Shown here piece by piece: positions 1-8,523 of a DNA stretch of 64,000 nt. Origin of the DNA: Theionarchaea archaeon (GTDB lineage: Archaea > Methanobacteriota_B > Thermococci > Methanofastidiosales > SZ-28-30); contig JACVGT010000008.1 in the NCBI GenBank assembly GCA_018992685.1, positions 1-64,000 on the forward strand, in the 5' to 3' direction. Every line of letters begins with the position of its first letter. The first letter of the stretch is position 1. Position numbers and translations under genes: made by a program. The notes under the pieces are model-generated. The model searched no databases, had not been told where the DNA came from, and worked only from the letters and a program-made list of their open reading frames with translations.

Positions 1-583
1 CTGGGTCGCCACCTGCTATTTGACGTCCTACTTGAACCTGTTTGAGGATGGTCTGGTGATAGACTGTGGGACCAATTCCACAGATATTGTCCCTGTATTG
101 AACTCTCGACCCATGACTCTCGATGACAATGATCAAGGCTACACTCGAACCAGAACTGGTGAACTACTGTGGTCAGGATTGTATTTCACGCACGTTCCAT
201 CTATCTCTCATGCCATTCTCTTGGGTGATAATGAATATCAGACCAATCCCTCCACCCGTGCCATGAGCTTCGACATATATGTTGTCCTGGACATGGTCAA
301 ATCAGAAGATGTCTTGGCAGAGTTTAATACGAAAGCAGAATACAGACGTCTGATTTCACCTGAAGCCTCTGGAAGAAGGATCATGGACAGTGTGTCGGCA
401 GACAGCGAATTACTGGGTGCTGATGATGCTCGGAAAATTGCCTGCTATCTGGCAGAAAAACAGAGAGAGAAGACGCTGAAAGCCATCAAGAATGTTCTGG
501 CTGCCACAAAGAAAAAATATAAAACTGATCTGAAAACAGTCGCCCTTGCAGGTGCTGTGAAACATCTCTGGGGTGTGCGTTGA
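1..583 (+). CDS. mfnF: MfnF-like C1-cofactor biosynthesis protein (3' part only)
   Basis: The frame is open from the left edge (first full codon at base 2) to TGA at 581-583, so only the C-terminal 193 residues are visible and the true start lies outside the window. The visible part begins WVATCYL and soon shows DCGTNSTDIVPV, then GELLWSGL and a basic C-terminus with LAGAVKHLWG. This is the pattern of the ASKHA-fold family that includes MfnF, which in methanogens couples the aminomethylfuran and glutamyl-tyramine halves of methanofuran. Role here is inferred from motifs only; a general hydantoinase/oxoprolinase-like paralogue is the alternative. It fits with the DUF1638 and corrinoid-activator genes elsewhere in the window. 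Confidence 0.65.
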   Translation, partial: WVATCYLTSYLNLFEDGLVIDCGTNSTDIVPVLNSRPMTLDDNDQGYTRTRTGELLWSGLYFTHVPSISHAILLGDNEYQTNPSTRAMSFDIYVVLDMVKSEDVLAEFNTKAEYRRLISPEASGRRIMDSVSADSELLGADDARKIACYLAEKQREKTLKAIKNVLAATKKKYKTDLKTVALAGAVKHLWGVR

Positions 584-625
584 TAGGGTTAGAAGCTTTT
601 AGGAACCCATGAGATTCTGTCTCAG

Positions 626-896
626 CTATCCCTCTCGCTCACCGCTTTCCAGAGGCAACGATATGCTTTTTTCAACTGCTGCAACTACATTTTTGCGGAA
701 CTCCCCCCTTGGTAGATGTGTGGTGTCTCTGTGGAGTGAGAAGCTGAAATCCTGAATGTTCTTGTCCCTCACCACGTGCTCCCTGAAATCGTCCTGGCGA
801 GAATCCATTCACTCTGCTGCAGATTTTGATCAAGGGACTTTCTACACGAACTGTGACATGTTGGTTGAGAGTCTCCAGGGGAAGACTCACATCCAC
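626..896 (-). pseudogene. Broken or frame-shifted small gene behind the terpene cyclase
   Basis: A GTG codon at 896 lies two bases beyond the cyclase stop and opens a frame that reads like protein for about 30 residues (VDVSLPLETLNQHVTVRVES). Around 800-808 the protein-like reading moves to another frame that begins at an ATG (MDSRQDDFREHVV) and runs to a TAG at 626-628. Either one base has been lost or gained, or two tiny overlapping ORFs exist. No family is recognised. The tight spacing suggests it was once co-transcribed with the cyclase. Confidence 0.35.
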
Positions 897-898
897 AG

Positions 899-2308
899 TC
901 AGTCCCAGCTCCTCTTCAGCAGAGAACGGAAGGCAGACACGATCAGCGCGCGCCTGTGTATTCCGTAGTCAATCAATCCAACGAAATGTACACCATCAAA
1001 TGTGGGACCAAATGAGGCAGAGTGGCACTGTGCCAGAAATCTATCGAGGGCTCTGTTCCGGCATTCAACGAAATCTGAGTATTCAGAGAAGGCTCTCGCA
1101 AGAAGAGTACATTCAACAATATTCAGCTCCCCTTCCAGCTGGTTCTCGAGCCATTCAAGGGCATGGAAAGCAGGATCGAGATATCCATTCCGTCCCAGCA
1201 GGAGGGCAATTTCCACCGTTGCATAGATATTGCTGTTCCACCAGGTGGTAGTCCAGTGGCCATCTTTCTCCTGGGCTTCCAGAAGGTAAGAGATTCCCTT
1301 TTCGAAGCCCGGTCCGCACATCTTGTTCTGTTCAAGGGCTTCCAGTACGTGACATGTCACATCATTGTCTGATGTTCTGGCTCTCCTCACCACAGATTCC
1401 CGAGGGACAACTCCCGTTATCTGAGGGAATGCACCCCATCCTCCATTTTCATGTTGAAGAGCCCCAAGGTTCTTGCATGCTGTAGATGCCAAGCGGGGTT
1501 CATAGGGCGCCAGAGCATAACAGGCCATTGCGGTGTCATCAATATCAGGTACGGCAAACCGAGAAAATCCCCACCAGCAATTAGGGTGCATGCATTCCTT
1601 CAGCGTTTCCACCAGTCGCCACTGAAGTGCAGTCTCACGTGTTCTGAGTGCGTATGAAGCTTCCCAGACTTCTCCGTTTGCTGCAGCCCAAGAACCATCA
1701 GGCAACTGTTCTCTCTTGAGCCATTCTTGAACATTATGTGCGGGCTCAATTCCTTCTTCCCTGAGTGCAATGGCTGAAAGAGCAGTAATAGTAGTATCAT
1801 CTGTCCAGGAACCATCTTCTTGCTGGAGATCTCCGAGCATTCTGAGAATCTGAGGCATCTTTTCTCCCTTTATGGTACAGAATAGAGCTGCACAGGCCAG
1901 ATGAAGGGGGAGAGTATAACAGTCATCATAAGAACACGAATAATCCAGTTGTTTTTCGATCTCGTCCAGAGAAGGCATCTTCTCCTGTACCTGTGCCCGT
2001 ATTGGAAAATCACAGACATCTTCCAGAATTTCAAAGCAGGCAAACATGAGGGAAGAAGATCCTGAAAACGTTGTGTGGACTTCTGTCAAGGGGAGTCCTC
2101 TTGCATGCTGCTCAATCCACCGGTGTGCTCTTTCAGAAGTCCTCCCAAGAGCTGTATGAGCCAGTATGGTTGCCACAGGATGAGAACTGAGTGTACTGCA
2201 GCGACCTTCAATTCTCGGCGAGATATTTTGTTCCACCAGGAAGGTTAATTCCTGTCTCGCGTGGTCGTATATCCGTTTTATTTCTGGAAGCAGCTCATTT
2301 TTCCCCAT
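899..2308 (-). CDS. Class II terpene cyclase (squalene-hopene cyclase / diterpene cyclase type)
   Basis: The 469-residue protein is built of prenyltransferase/squalene-oxidase type alpha-alpha repeats. QW-like motifs are visible as LQQEDGSW (161-168), QLPDGSW (201-207), LQHENGGWGAF (284-294) and AQEKDGHW (345-352). The class II catalytic acid motif DxDD is present as DIDD at 255-258, followed by TAMACYAL as in squalene-hopene and bacterial copalyl-diphosphate-type cyclases. These enzymes start cyclisation by protonating an isoprene double bond or epoxide. The length is below a typical squalene-hopene cyclase (about 630) and near bacterial class II diterpene cyclases (about 500), and no class I DDxxD is seen, so a diterpene-type substrate is possible. 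The start follows GAGGAGGG at good spacing. A leader ORF precedes it and a broken ORF follows it. Confidence 0.82.
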   Translation of the reverse strand: MGKNELLPEIKRIYDHARQELTFLVEQNISPRIEGRCSTLSSHPVATILAHTALGRTSERAHRWIEQHARGLPLTEVHTTFSGSSSLMFACFEILEDVCDFPIRAQVQEKMPSLDEIEKQLDYSCSYDDCYTLPLHLACAALFCTIKGEKMPQILRMLGDLQQEDGSWTDDTTITALSAIALREEGIEPAHNVQEWLKREQLPDGSWAAANGEVWEASYALRTRETALQWRLVETLKECMHPNCWWGFSRFAVPDIDDTAMACYALAPYEPRLASTACKNLGALQHENGGWGAFPQITGVVPRESVVRRARTSDNDVTCHVLEALEQNKMCGPGFEKGISYLLEAQEKDGHWTTTWWNSNIYATVEIALLLGRNGYLDPAFHALEWLENQLEGELNIVECTLLARAFSEYSDFVECRNRALDRFLAQCHSASFGPTFDGVHFVGLIDYGIHRRALIVSAFRSLLKRSWD

Positions 2309-2320
2309 CGGAAACCCTCC

Positions 2321-2374
2321 TCAGAACAGAGCATTTTCAGCATTGATGGCAGCACTGACAAGGTGTGTTACCAT
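2321..2374 (-). CDS. 17-residue leader ORF upstream of the terpene cyclase
   Basis: ATG at 2374 is preceded by an unusually good ribosome binding site (AAAGGAGGTG) and reads MVTHLVSAAINAENALF before TGA at 2321-2323, 12 bases before the cyclase ATG. A TATA box lies about 36 bases upstream, so the mRNA would carry this ORF first. It could be a coupling or attenuating leader peptide, or a chance ORF behind an SD-like stretch. No homologue is recognised. Confidence 0.4.
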   Translation of the reverse strand: MVTHLVSAAINAENALF

Positions 2375-2400
2375 CACACACCTCCTTTCCTCAATTTTCC

Positions 2401-2410
2401 TATTTAAACA
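2401..2410 (-). promoter_or_regulatory. TATA box for leader ORF and terpene cyclase
   Basis: On the minus strand the stretch reads TGTTTAAATA, an archaeal TATA box. It would start transcription about 25 bases further on, just before the AAAGGAGGTG site of the leader ORF. Confidence 0.55.
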
Positions 2411-2473
2411 TTTGGAATGTTATCTTTCTATAAAATCATAAGATGTCAGATCTCTTTGCTCATACCCAGATAG

Positions 2474-3022
2474 TTACATACATTGCTCCAGAACCTTCCT
2501 GAGAAGATCTTCCAGAATATCTGTCCCCACAACCATCCGTTCATATGACAGCCCAAGCCTCCGGGCAATCTCCAGACATCCCTCACCAGAACCCGTCCCT
2601 GTGTCCAGAAACACACACCTCACATAATGCTTGAAATATGTTTCCTTTTCCTCTTCCAGATGTAATGCCTCTGTCAAGTTCTCGAATTGATCACAAAACC
2701 GAGGCAGCAGAAAATATGTACCTGGTTCTTCCTTCAATAATTGAGAGAACAGGTCACCAGCCACCATCTCATAACAGGTTTCACATCCTACCCGCACTGC
2801 ACCATGCTCTCTGCACACGTCATCTATGCCTTCAAAACAATTCCCGTACACCACCACAACACAATCATCAGTAGTCCCCTCCAGCTCTTTCACCAGCCTC
2901 TCCTTTAGCATGTCAGGATTGAGATGCAGCTTTCCGGGCAGGACAGCAACATCAATGTCCAGCCCTTCAACAACTTTTCTGACCTCACCCTCTAGAATTC
3001 CACATGCCACTATGGTAGCCAT
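2474..3022 (-). CDS. DUF1638 family protein
   Basis: The 182-residue protein opens ATIVACGILEGEV and contains LPGKLHLNPDMLKERL, VVVYGNCFEGID, a Cys-rich stretch (VGCETCYEMV) and EPGTYFLLPRF. This order matches DUF1638, a small family common in methanogens and acetogens and often found beside corrinoid proteins and methyltransferases. Its biochemical role is not established; conserved Cys and His residues suggest metal or corrinoid handling. A TATA-like element on the minus strand near 3038-3047 lies about 28 bases before the ATG, so the message appears leaderless. No methyltransferase is adjacent, but a RamA-like activator is encoded at 43.9-45.8 kb. Confidence 0.75.
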   Translation of the reverse strand: MATIVACGILEGEVRKVVEGLDIDVAVLPGKLHLNPDMLKERLVKELEGTTDDCVVVVYGNCFEGIDDVCREHGAVRVGCETCYEMVAGDLFSQLLKEEPGTYFLLPRFCDQFENLTEALHLEEEKETYFKHYVRCVFLDTGTGSGEGCLEIARRLGLSYERMVVGTDILEDLLRKVLEQCM

Positions 3023-3093
3023 GACCTATCTCTGACGGGACCTTTTAATATTTTTTGATTTTCGGCAGTAAAAAAAGTGAGTTCTGTCGAAAG

Positions 3094-3103
3094 TTATTTA
3101 AAG
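3094..3103 (+). promoter_or_regulatory. TATA box of the SufR-like regulator
   Basis: TTATTTAAAG lies 30 bases before the GTG at 3124. The spacing equals that seen at many starts in this window and is why GTG 3124 is preferred to codons further upstream. Confidence 0.5.
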
Positions 3104-3123
3104 ACCTGACCGCACATCAGCTC

Positions 3124-3753
3124 GTGCATCCCGTGAACATGTGCGATTCAAGATACGAAATTCTCAGGATCTTGAAAAAGGAGTGTTGCACCGTGGATAT
3201 TCTGAGTTCTAAAATCGGAATTAGCCCTACAGCAGTGCGGCAGCACCTTGCAATCTTGGAACGAGAATCTCTCGTCACCGGAGAAACTGTAAAAGAGGGT
3301 ATTGGAAGACCAAAGGTCATCTACTCCATCACAGAAGAAGCTGAGAAGCTCTTCCCCAAACATTATGGTTGGCTCATGGGACAGGTCATCAGTCACCTCC
3401 TGGAACAACTGGGAGAAGGACAGGTGCATACCATGTTCAAGCACATCGGCACCAGGCTCTCAAAACCGTATTCTAAAAGAGTGGAAGGAAAACCGCTGGA
3501 AGAACGGGCCACAGAAGTTGCCAAGATACTCAATGAATGGGGAGCCTATGCCGCACTGGAGAATGACGGAAACGGCCTGATCCTCAAGAACTACAACTGT
3601 GCCTTTTATGAAGTTGCCCAGGAACATCCCCAGGTGTGTGATGTTCATGCAGCTTTCCTGGAGCAGCTCCTGGAAAAGAAGCCGGAGCGGACAGCCTCCA
3701 TGGCTGAAGGGAATGACTACTGTGCGTACCAGATCATGGAACGGAGAGAATGA
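3124..3753 (+). CDS. SufR-like winged-helix regulator with Fe-S ligand cysteines
   Basis: N-terminal ArsR/DeoR-like winged helix (about residues 8-70: SRYEILRILKK, SPTAVRQHLAILE, GRPKVIYSIT), then a helical linker and a C-terminal effector domain. Three cysteines, C159 (NYNCAFYEVA), C172 (HPQVCDVH) and C200 (DYCAYQI), sit as in SufR-type regulators, where they hold a [4Fe-4S] cluster that controls DNA binding and iron-sulfur assembly genes. The motif TASMAEGNDYC is typical of that family. Start chosen as GTG 3124 because of TATA spacing; ATG 3139 is an alternative. No suf genes are adjacent, so the regulon is not visible here. Confidence 0.8.
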   Translation: MHPVNMCDSRYEILRILKKECCTVDILSSKIGISPTAVRQHLAILERESLVTGETVKEGIGRPKVIYSITEEAEKLFPKHYGWLMGQVISHLLEQLGEGQVHTMFKHIGTRLSKPYSKRVEGKPLEERATEVAKILNEWGAYAALENDGNGLILKNYNCAFYEVAQEHPQVCDVHAAFLEQLLEKKPERTASMAEGNDYCAYQIMERRE

Positions 3754-3779
3754 ACACAGCAAGAATAAAAAAAGGGAAA

Positions 3780-3998
3780 TCAGGTTTTTAATTCTCCCTT
3801 GGGAATATTCAGTATGATGCTGTCGCCAATACGATCCACCTCATGTGGTGTGATGTGGTGCCCAGTCATCATGCCAGATTTTATGTAGATCTTCTGTATA
3901 GTGAAAGACGATACATCGATTTCAAGATCGCTGACCTTTCCGATCTCAATGGCATCTTTATCATAGACTTTCCTTCCCATCAAATCTTTTGCTTTCAT
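3780..3998 (-). CDS. PRC-barrel domain protein
   Basis: A 72-residue single PRC-barrel: MKAKDLMGRKVYD, then IGKVSDLEIDVSSFTIQ, ending in a short acidic/basic tail. Archaea carry many such stand-alone PRC-barrels; proposed links are RNA metabolism and cell division, but no function is fixed. The frame is open further upstream, but a TATA box (TTTATAAT on the minus strand near 4021-4028) is 30 bases before the MKAKDL ATG and overlaps an earlier ATG, so the shorter leaderless start is preferred. It converges on the regulator gene. Confidence 0.75.
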   Translation of the reverse strand: MKAKDLMGRKVYDKDAIEIGKVSDLEIDVSSFTIQKIYIKSGMMTGHHITPHEVDRIGDSIILNIPKGELKT

Positions 3999-4350
3999 AC
4001 TTTCTGTATTCTGCCCGAACATTATAAAGGTTGTTTTTCTCTCAGGATTCAAGCGCCCTTCCGGTTCCTGTCTTCTTTTCCTCATGGTGAGAGCTTCAGA
4101 TCTGAAGTCTCAGGGTCACCCACACTCCAGAGGATCTGTCAAATTTATGAGCCAGGTGCTGACCCTCACATTCCTGTCTCTTTCGACCCTGAGTGTCTCT
4201 CCTCAAAATACATCAGACCTTCCCTCCTGAGATTGGGGCCTGCACCTCACAGTCCACTCTGGAACACACATCCAGAGGAGTGCCAGCATCAAGAAGTGCA
4301 GTACTGCGCAGCGAGGAAAACCTTTAAAATCCCCACCAGAAGGGTAACCC

Positions 4351-5448
4351 ATGAAACTGTACGAGTATGAAGCCAAGGAAATATTTGGCCAGAACGGCAT
4401 TCCCATACCTCAGAGCAAGGTGATCACACAGCCATCAGAACTTGAAGCTGATTCTTTCCCCATAATGCTGAAAGCCCAGGTGCTCGTGGGAGGAAGAGGG
4501 AAGGCAGGAGGAGTCAAACTGGCCAAGACTGAAGCGGAAGCCAGAGAAGCTGCTGAAAGAATCTTATCCATGGAGATAAAGGGTATACCTGTTAAGAAAC
4601 TTCTTGTATATCCTGCAGTGGACATCAAGAAGGAATACTATCTTGGATTCGTTGTGGATAGAAGTGCACGAAGTCTGGTGGCGATTGCTTCTTCAGAAGG
4701 TGGTATGGATATCGAAGAAGTGGCACAGAAGTCGCCCGAAAAGATTGCCAAGCTGCAGATCGATCCCATTCTCGGGTTGCAGTCATATGAAGCCAACGAG
4801 CTGGGAAGAAAAATCGGGTTAGAAGGAAAACCCCTGCTGCAGTTTTCCAAGATCGCCCTGAACCTGTACAAGATCTGCAAGAAATATGATGCTGAGCTCA
4901 TTGAGATTAATCCTCTCGCTTGGTCTGAAGAGGGATTCTGTGCTGTGGATGCCAAGTTAAATGTGGATGATAACGCCCTGTACAGACAGAAATTCCAACC
5001 CAAAGCAGAGGAGTACACAGAACTGGAACGAATGGCAAAGGATGCGGGACTTTCATACGTGTCACTGGATGGGAATATTGCCATCATCGGGTGTGGTGCA
5101 GGACTGGTCATGGCCTCACTTGACATTATTCAGAAATATGGTGGAAGCCCAGCCAATTTCCTGGATGTGGGTGGGGGAGCAAATGCAGAGAACATGAGAC
5201 AGGCTCTTGATATTGTCACCCGACAGGAAGGGCTGAAGTCCATTTTCATCAACATCTTTGGCGGAATTACCAGATGCGATCAGATTGCGGAAGGGATTGT
5301 GGAGTTCTCTCCGAAAATTCCCATCTCAGTGAGGATGATGGGGACGAATGAGGAGCAGGGGAAGCAGATCCTGGATGAACACGGCTATCACGCCTTTGAC
5401 AGTATGGCTGAAGCTGCGCAAAAGGCGGTAGAACTGTCTCAGGCATGA
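4351..5448 (+). CDS. sucC: Succinyl-CoA synthetase (ADP-forming) beta subunit
   Basis: The 365-residue protein starts [12 protein letters not shown], the classic SucC opening, with an N-terminal ATP-grasp ([25 protein letters not shown] near the end of the grasp) and a C-terminal CoA-ligase flavodoxin-like domain ([19 protein letters not shown]). It joins with SucD to interconvert succinyl-CoA and succinate with nucleotide phosphorylation. Length is slightly short of the bacterial 388, as usual in archaea. TATA (TTTAAAAT, 4322-4329) is 29 bases before the ATG, giving a leaderless message. No sucD gene follows: the next bases hold only relics, so the partner must be encoded elsewhere. Confidence 0.95.
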   Translation: MKLYEYEAKEIFGQNGIPIPQSKVITQPSELEADSFPIMLKAQVLVGGRGKAGGVKLAKTEAEAREAAERILSMEIKGIPVKKLLVYPAVDIKKEYYLGFVVDRSARSLVAIASSEGGMDIEEVAQKSPEKIAKLQIDPILGLQSYEANELGRKIGLEGKPLLQFSKIALNLYKICKKYDAELIEINPLAWSEEGFCAVDAKLNVDDNALYRQKFQPKAEEYTELERMAKDAGLSYVSLDGNIAIIGCGAGLVMASLDIIQKYGGSPANFLDVGGGANAENMRQALDIVTRQEGLKSIFINIFGGITRCDQIAEGIVEFSPKIPISVRMMGTNEEQGKQILDEHGYHAFDSMAEAAQKAVELSQA

Positions 5449-5474
5449 GTATCAGCTCACGTTCACAAATCTGA

Positions 5475-5876
5475 TTAGAAGAGTGAGAAGCTGAGGTGAC
5501 CCCTATCTTCTGATTGTGGAGAAGACCACAGGGAACAGACAGCAAGAGGCAAGACTCGATCGTACGCTCGTTCCTGGTCTGACTCCGCTTCTTCCAGGTC
5601 TTTGATCACATCTGGAATATAAGACTTCTTGAGCTCCACTCTTCAGTGCATTGCGGATTTTCTTCAAGAAATGCAATTTCCATAGAAGAACCTCGTGATG
5701 GTCGTCTTGTGCAGTGTTGCCCCGATACCGTACATACTCTAAAATGTCTTTCAATTGTTCTGTTCCCTCATCGTCGAAAGCGAGAATGAAGACTCCTATT
5801 CAGGTTGCTCACCTGGTGAAAGAGGCAGCTTTGTCGTACAGATGCCACCTTCACGCATTTCACTTCTTACAGTCAT
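5475..5876 (-). pseudogene. Relic of an unrecognised gene with frame breaks
   Basis: Three protein-like segments line up in different minus-strand frames. From ATG 5876 the reading is MTVRSEMREGG...SPGEQPE; at about 5797 it continues one frame over (GVFILAFDDEGTEQLKDILE...LHFLKKIRNALKSG) and near 5645 moves again (ELKKSYIPDVIKDLEEAESD) to a TAA at 5475-5477. A TATA box (reverse of TTATAAA, 5914-5920) precedes it. The helical, charged sequence looks coding but no family is recognised. Sequencing error could also give this picture. Confidence 0.35.
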
Positions 5877-6170
5877 CTTTGCTGGTCGTGCTGTATTCGT
5901 TCGCTGAATGCCCTTATAAACTTTCTTGATGTGTCAGTATGAGAAAGATCGCAAATTCAGGTATTTTTTGATTTGAAGTCTGTTTCTCTCTCTATTGGAG
6001 AGGGAACCTAATACAATATATCTCAAGAGCCAATCTCCTTACAAAGGACTTCACGTCCATCATTGCATTCTGGCAAACGATGGGTTGGTTCTGATTTTGT
6101 TCTCGTCGGAAACCTTTGTTTTACGATATCATACGGCAATCTTTTTAAGAATGTATAGTCATCACAGACC
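5877..6170. other. Intergenic stretch with promoter of the repeat protein
   Basis: The plus strand carries a TATA-like CTTTTTAAG near 6141-6149, about 30 bases before the ATG at 6171. On the minus strand a 48-codon frame (6023-6169, opening MVCDDYTFLKRL) is back to back with that ATG; it reads moderately like protein but lacks independent support. Confidence 0.3.
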
Positions 6171-7661
6171 ATGCAAAGACAGAAAGCAATCCTCCTGGCA
6201 GTGCTTCTGATCACGCCACCTCTGCTGGCAGCTGAAGGACCCCGGGGTCCACTGTGTGATCCCTTCCGTCCTGAAGTGGAAAACCACATTTGGTTCTGGT
6301 GGCCAGAAGGCATTGCTGGGTTTGAATTTGATGATTCTGGAACCTTATTATATATTGTGGATGGAATTCCTGCCCAATCTGGAGAACTCATTTCTTCCAG
6401 TGTGCAGAAAGAATTCCGGAAGTTACCATTAACTGGAGAATTTACCTTCTGGCGGCCCATAAAGAAGGATGGACTGGGTGGATTCTGGCTGAAGCATTTT
6501 GCAGTAAAGACCCTGAATCAGCCCTGGGGCACGGTCAGCCCGGGTGTAGATTACAATTATCATCTCAACCTTGGGAAGAAGATAACAGAAATCAAGAGAG
6601 AAGATTTCAAATCGTTCAAAGAGCACCCCTTTGCGCAGGGCATGGGAGCCTACATATGGAAAAAGGAAAGCTCTGAACTGTATGGTATAGAATTCGACAC
6701 GAAAGGAGTTGCCAGGTACCTGGTCCATGGCATTCCGGGGGAATATTCCCTGGACGATGTACCTCCCGACGGGTACATGACGTGGCAGCCTGTGGATTCA
6801 AAGAGTAAGGAGGGATACTGGCTGAAGCATGTTGCAGTGAGAGAACTGAGAATGCCTTGGGGAACGGTGTACCCTGGCATAGATTACCGGTTTCAATCAG
6901 AACATACTTTAGGGGAATTGACCCGAAGGCAGGCCGCAGAGTTCACTGACAACCCCTTCACTCCCGAATTGGCCAACCATATCTGGAAAAAGGAAGGGGA
7001 CACGTTGCGTGGATTCAGATTCGATGAAAAAGGACATTTGCGGTACATGGTGGAGGGAATCAAGGGCTCATACACATTGGACGATGTGCCCTTTTCAGGA
7101 GAGTACACTGTGTGGGTTCCCGTCAGTCCCACCAGTTCCTCTGGATACTGGTTGAACTATGCTGCAGTGGCTGAGTTCGAGATGCCCTGGGGAACGGTGC
7201 ATCCTGGAATCGATTATAGATATGAAGATGGAAAATCTACCAAGGACCTGCCGAAGAGCAGTAAATTCACGTTCGAACCGTTTCCAGAGGGAGATTTGGA
7301 GAACCACATCTGGAGCCAGGAAATAGACTGTTTATACGGTGCGGAGTTCGACACTCAGGGGAATCTTCTGTACCTGGTTCATGGTGTGCCCGGCACCTAC
7401 TCGCTCAATGATGTTCCCTTGTCAGGTGAGTATGTGGTATGGTACCCGCTCGAAGGAGGGGAACAGGAAGGGGTCTGGCTGAAGTATGTCGCAGTGAGGG
7501 AGGTTGACATGGAATGGGGTCCAGTGACCTATGGTATTGACCTCTCATACAATCAGCAGGAAGGCCACGGAATATCATTTCTGACCAGAGAGGACTACCA
7601 CGAAAACTGGGACTTACTAAAGCTCTTGAAGTACTTCTGGGACGTTTTGATGGAAGACTGA
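6171..7661 (+). CDS. Exported protein of four copies of an unrecognised ~90-residue domain
   Basis: Residues 1-21 form a signal peptide (QRQKAILLAVLLITPPLLA-A). The rest is four tandem copies at about 29-130, 152-241, 261-351 and 369-460. Each copy shares NHIW near its start, a (F/L)xFDxxGxLxYxVxGI segment, SLDDVPxxGEYxxW, a GYWLKxxAV step and a closing MPWGTVxPGIDYxY. A short C-terminal tail follows (YHENWDLLKLLKYFWDVLMED). The aromatic-rich beta-like pattern suggests a repeated beta domain outside the cell, perhaps for surface binding. No known family is recognised. It is monocistronic with a TATA-driven start. Alternative: a distant relative of MORN- or YD-type beta repeats, but the spacing does not match either. 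Confidence 0.8.
   Translation: MQRQKAILLAVLLITPPLLAAEGPRGPLCDPFRPEVENHIWFWWPEGIAGFEFDDSGTLLYIVDGIPAQSGELISSSVQKEFRKLPLTGEFTFWRPIKKDGLGGFWLKHFAVKTLNQPWGTVSPGVDYNYHLNLGKKITEIKREDFKSFKEHPFAQGMGAYIWKKESSELYGIEFDTKGVARYLVHGIPGEYSLDDVPPDGYMTWQPVDSKSKEGYWLKHVAVRELRMPWGTVYPGIDYRFQSEHTLGELTRRQAAEFTDNPFTPELANHIWKKEGDTLRGFRFDEKGHLRYMVEGIKGSYTLDDVPFSGEYTVWVPVSPTSSSGYWLNYAAVAEFEMPWGTVHPGIDYRYEDGKSTKDLPKSSKFTFEPFPEGDLENHIWSQEIDCLYGAEFDTQGNLLYLVHGVPGTYSLNDVPLSGEYVVWYPLEGGEQEGVWLKYVAVREVDMEWGPVTYGIDLSYNQQEGHGISFLTREDYHENWDLLKLLKYFWDVLMED
6255..7550 (+). repeat. Four tandem protein-level repeats
   Basis: Units lie at about 6255-6560, 6624-6893, 6951-7223 and 7275-7550. They are clear at the protein level and diverged at the DNA level, so the duplication is old. 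Units 2 and 3 are closest to each other; unit 1 has a longer middle and unit 4 ends in a changed closing motif (MEWGPVTYGIDLSY). Confidence 0.8.
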
Positions 7662-7734
7662 TGTGTCATTAGTAGTATCACCTGCTAGCTGCAGCTGCAG
7701 GAAACCTTGATAAGCACTGGTGAGTATCAGAATC

Positions 7735-8478
7735 ATGGGAGGACCTGAAGCAAGTATAGTGGAAGAAGCAGCACGCATTATTGATGCTGCCCATGACAAT
7801 GACGTGACACTGAGGCTCCTGGGAGGGCTGGCCACCAGAATACACTGTGAACATGTGGACTTTTGCGACCGGGAGTACTCTGACATTGACATGGTGGGGC
7901 TCGGCAGAGAAAAGAGCAGGATCAGTATGTTGTTCTCAGCCCTGGGATACCTGCCCGATGAACGGTTCAATGCACTCCACGGCCACAAACGGCTGAAATT
8001 TGAAGAGACTGTGTACCACAGGCATGTGGATGTGTTTCTGGATCATTTTGACATGGATCACGACTGGGACCTGTCCAGCAGACTGGATATTGAAAAGTAC
8101 ACGCTTCCTCTCAGTGATCTGCTTTTGACAAAACTCCAGATTTGCAAGATAAATGAAAAGGACATCCGGGACATACTCACCCTCCTGAAAGACTGCGCTA
8201 TCGGTGAGGAAGACCTCCCTCACACCATAAACGTGGGATACATTGCAGAAAAATGCTCCGAAGACTGGGGATTATATGAAGCGGTGCTTGATAACCTGGA
8301 ACATGTGGGTACATTTCTGGATACGTATGAATTGAGTGAAGAGGATAGGAATCTGGTGGAAAGGCGACTTAAACTCCTCACCAGGAACCTCATTTCACAT
8401 CAGAAGACTGCCAGATGGAAGATGCGCTCTGCAGTGGGAAGACATCTGGCATGGTGCGAACAGGTAGAAGAAGAATAG
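7735..8478 (+). CDS. Nucleotidyltransferase-like protein
   Basis: The segment LRLLGGLATRIHC followed by YSDIDMVGL resembles the GG...(S)DID core of minimal nucleotidyltransferases and AbiEii-like proteins. A later DVFLD would supply the third acidic residue, and TKLQICKINEKDIRDIL resembles the helical part of that group. It may transfer a nucleotide to a small molecule, protein or RNA end; no partner is adjacent. A TATA-like ACCTTGATAA at 7704-7713 is about 30 bases before ATG 7735, so that start is preferred to the upstream GTG at 7720. The C-terminal 70 residues are helical and unassigned. Confidence 0.6.
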   Translation: MGGPEASIVEEAARIIDAAHDNDVTLRLLGGLATRIHCEHVDFCDREYSDIDMVGLGREKSRISMLFSALGYLPDERFNALHGHKRLKFEETVYHRHVDVFLDHFDMDHDWDLSSRLDIEKYTLPLSDLLLTKLQICKINEKDIRDILTLLKDCAIGEEDLPHTINVGYIAEKCSEDWGLYEAVLDNLEHVGTFLDTYELSEEDRNLVERRLKLLTRNLISHQKTARWKMRSAVGRHLAWCEQVEEE

Positions 8479-8523
8479 CTCTACTGTAACCTCACCTTTA
8501 TATCTGCCATCAGAAGGTAGAGT

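Noticed and set aside
6023-6460. Minus-strand open frame across the start of the repeat protein
   Set aside because: It is antisense to a signal peptide gene with clear repeats; only its last 48 codons lie outside and these lack start signals.
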